From Fragilaria crotonensis (Eukaryota; Bacillariophyta; Fragilariophyceae; Fragilariales; Fragilariaceae), in assembly GCA_022925895.1 (NCBI GenBank), contig JAKSYS010000676.1, forward strand, positions 1-33,650: a DNA stretch of 33,650 nucleotides, written 5' to 3'. The notes beneath the pieces were generated by a model. That model ran no database searches, was not told the DNA's origin, and saw only the letters and a list, made by a program, of their open reading frames with translations. Positions 32,457 to 33,650 of this stretch are shown here, one piece after another (position 1 is the first letter of the stretch; the number at the start of each line of letters is the position of its first letter). The translations under genes and the position numbers were made by a program.

Positions 32457-33574
32457 TGCCTAATGCGCTAACAACTAATGCGCTAACAAGGCGCTAACCC
32501 AATCAGAATCCGCTGCGACGTCATCATTTCGATTGTCCTCCGCGATAAATCTTTGCACCCCCGTCCTTAACTGAAACAAAGAAGTCATTCGATGTGTGAA
32601 AAAAAACATTCATATTTGTATATGAGGAACAATCTTACGCACATGTAAGAAGAGCTCGGCCGTTCGTCAAGTGTGAGAATCTTTTTCCGTTACATCGGGT
32701 CGTGTGCATACAATCCAATTTCGAGCCCTCGGATTATATTAAGACAAACCAACCTTGTTTTAATACTGCAAGTCTACTACGTAGTACTTGTAGCCGACTT
32801 AAGTGGTCTCGTATACCGTATACCGTATACGCAACACCGCAACTTCCGTCAAACATGTTACAGTGTATGCATACATCTACGAAGATACTCAGAAGTCAGA
32901 CTACTTGTACCAGTACCATACGGCGTATGATAGAACTGAATGTCTACAAGAACATGGTACCTGGTACTTGTACTCCAGTACTATTAATGGGAGTATTCCC
33001 GTACTTCAGTTGAGAAGAATTATCTACCGAAGTACCAGTATAAGTACCCTTTACGTCATACTACAGTACAGTACTGTACCTCGATCCCGGTACAGCATTG
33101 TTGATGTCATCATCCTACTTGTACTCCAGAGTAATGCTTGGAATGTTGATCAAAACTGGAAAGTTTCACTCCCAATGTCACAAATACTGACAACAATTGC
33201 TAGAGATGGATTGGAAAGCAAATTAAAGGGTGAACTACTGAGATGTTACATGCAGGATTGTCTGCAGCTGAGGGTCCATTTTGCCAAATAACAAATGTGG
33301 CATTTTTGTGAGCGTTTTCTGAAGTGTGTGAACGTTTGTACAAACTGGGCGTAGAAGTGTCACAATTCTACGGACCGTTACTTCTGTTCAAAAAATTGCG
33401 GGTCAGATTTATGCTATTATACACATACCAAAGATTGTTTATCGGATTTTGAATCTATTGATATTTTTAAAGATGTCGATGACCGGTTTTGCGTTGGGCA
33501 GCCCCCTCCCCAAATCCGGACGTTTTTGATTGGTTTAGCGCTTTTGTTAGCGCATTAATCGTTAGCATTAGGCA
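32457..33574. mobile_element. Non-autonomous element with ~50-bp terminal inverted repeats, 1.1 kb
   Basis: The left end TGCCTAATGCGCTAACAACT is followed by AATGCGCTAACAAGGCGCTA and ACCCAATCA. The right end, reverse complemented, reads TGCCTAATGCTAACGATTAA, then TGCGCTAACAAAAGCGCTAA and ACCAATCA. The similarity covers about 50 bp with small gaps. Each end itself holds repeated GCGCTAAC words. No transposase-like frame is present; the longest open frame (32803-33291) is partly GTAC-rich low complexity. No convincing target duplication is visible. It begins 5 bp after the preceding element ends. Confidence 0.75.
32770..33090. repeat. GTAC/GTATAC-rich low-complexity tract inside the 1.1-kb element
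   Basis: Repeated GTATACCGTATACCGTATAC, AGTACCAGTA and CAGTACAGTACTGTAC words make this tract similar in style to 240-680 and 27110-27740. No gene is supported. Confidence 0.55.
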
Positions 33575-33650
33575 TCTTCTGTACAACTCGTACCTCTAAT
33601 CGTGCTCCCGACCCACGACAGCAGCGATTCTCATCCGTGGTTGTGAATCA

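Noticed and set aside
32803..33291. 162-codon plus-strand open frame in the 1.1-kb element
   Set aside because: Its first half is GTAC-rich low complexity and no transposase or other domain is visible.

Overview
The window looks like nuclear DNA of a diatom (stramenopile alga). The intact genes have short GT-AG introns of 59-121 nt. One small protein carries a signal peptide followed by an AFAIT motif, the ASAFAP-type plastid-targeting signature of algae with secondary plastids. The protein families (M11-type metallopeptidase with a long PT-rich linker, vanadium-haloperoxidase/PAP2-like protein, unconventional myosin with an SH3-like N-terminus, PP2A scaffold, Ser-rich protein with a CxxC...CxxC patch) also fit a diatom. 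I cannot name the species.

Left third (about 15-11811): one large DNA transposon of about 11.8 kb. Its ends are matching terminal inverted repeats (GGGTGCCAAAACYAAGT) flanked on both sides by TAA, and both ends carry clusters of a TTCAGGA-type subterminal repeat. It holds three decayed genes. A plus-strand gene (2183-6438) encodes an N-acetyltransferase-like domain, then a Ulp1/C48-type cysteine peptidase domain, then a further C-H-D/N domain. A convergent minus-strand gene (6461-9399) encodes a Plavaka-like transposase with an N-terminal CCHC zinc finger. A plus-strand gene (9757-11259) encodes an acidic, basic-patch protein with two good introns. All three need several frame changes to read through, whereas most host genes nearby read cleanly, so I interpret this as decay rather than sequencing error. 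The 5' part of the element also carries a roughly 93-bp tandem repeat inside a larger duplication.

Middle (12669-24960): host genes. These are a long disordered Ser-rich protein interrupted by one frame change (12669-15367), a small putative plastid membrane protein (15617-16051, minus), a 1351-residue myosin in three exons (16678-20962), and a five-exon secreted M11-like zinc metallopeptidase of 736 residues (22416-24960, minus) with catalytic HEIGHNLNLAH assembled across an intron.

Right third: a gene-poor stretch (24961-28229) with a weak minus-strand Copia-like gag/protease remnant and GTAC/ACCGGT-rich low-complexity DNA; a PP2A scaffolding A subunit in two exons (28230-30168); a convergent secreted vanadium-haloperoxidase-like gene (30645-31739, minus) with a non-standard second active-site motif; and two non-autonomous inverted-repeat elements side by side (31791-32451 and 32457-33574).

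The host genes are not an operon. They are arranged mostly as convergent or divergent neighbours and show no shared pathway. The most interesting content is the giant transposon with its peptidase-like passenger gene, the altered haloperoxidase site, and the 6-nt splice ambiguity inside the metallopeptidase zinc motif.
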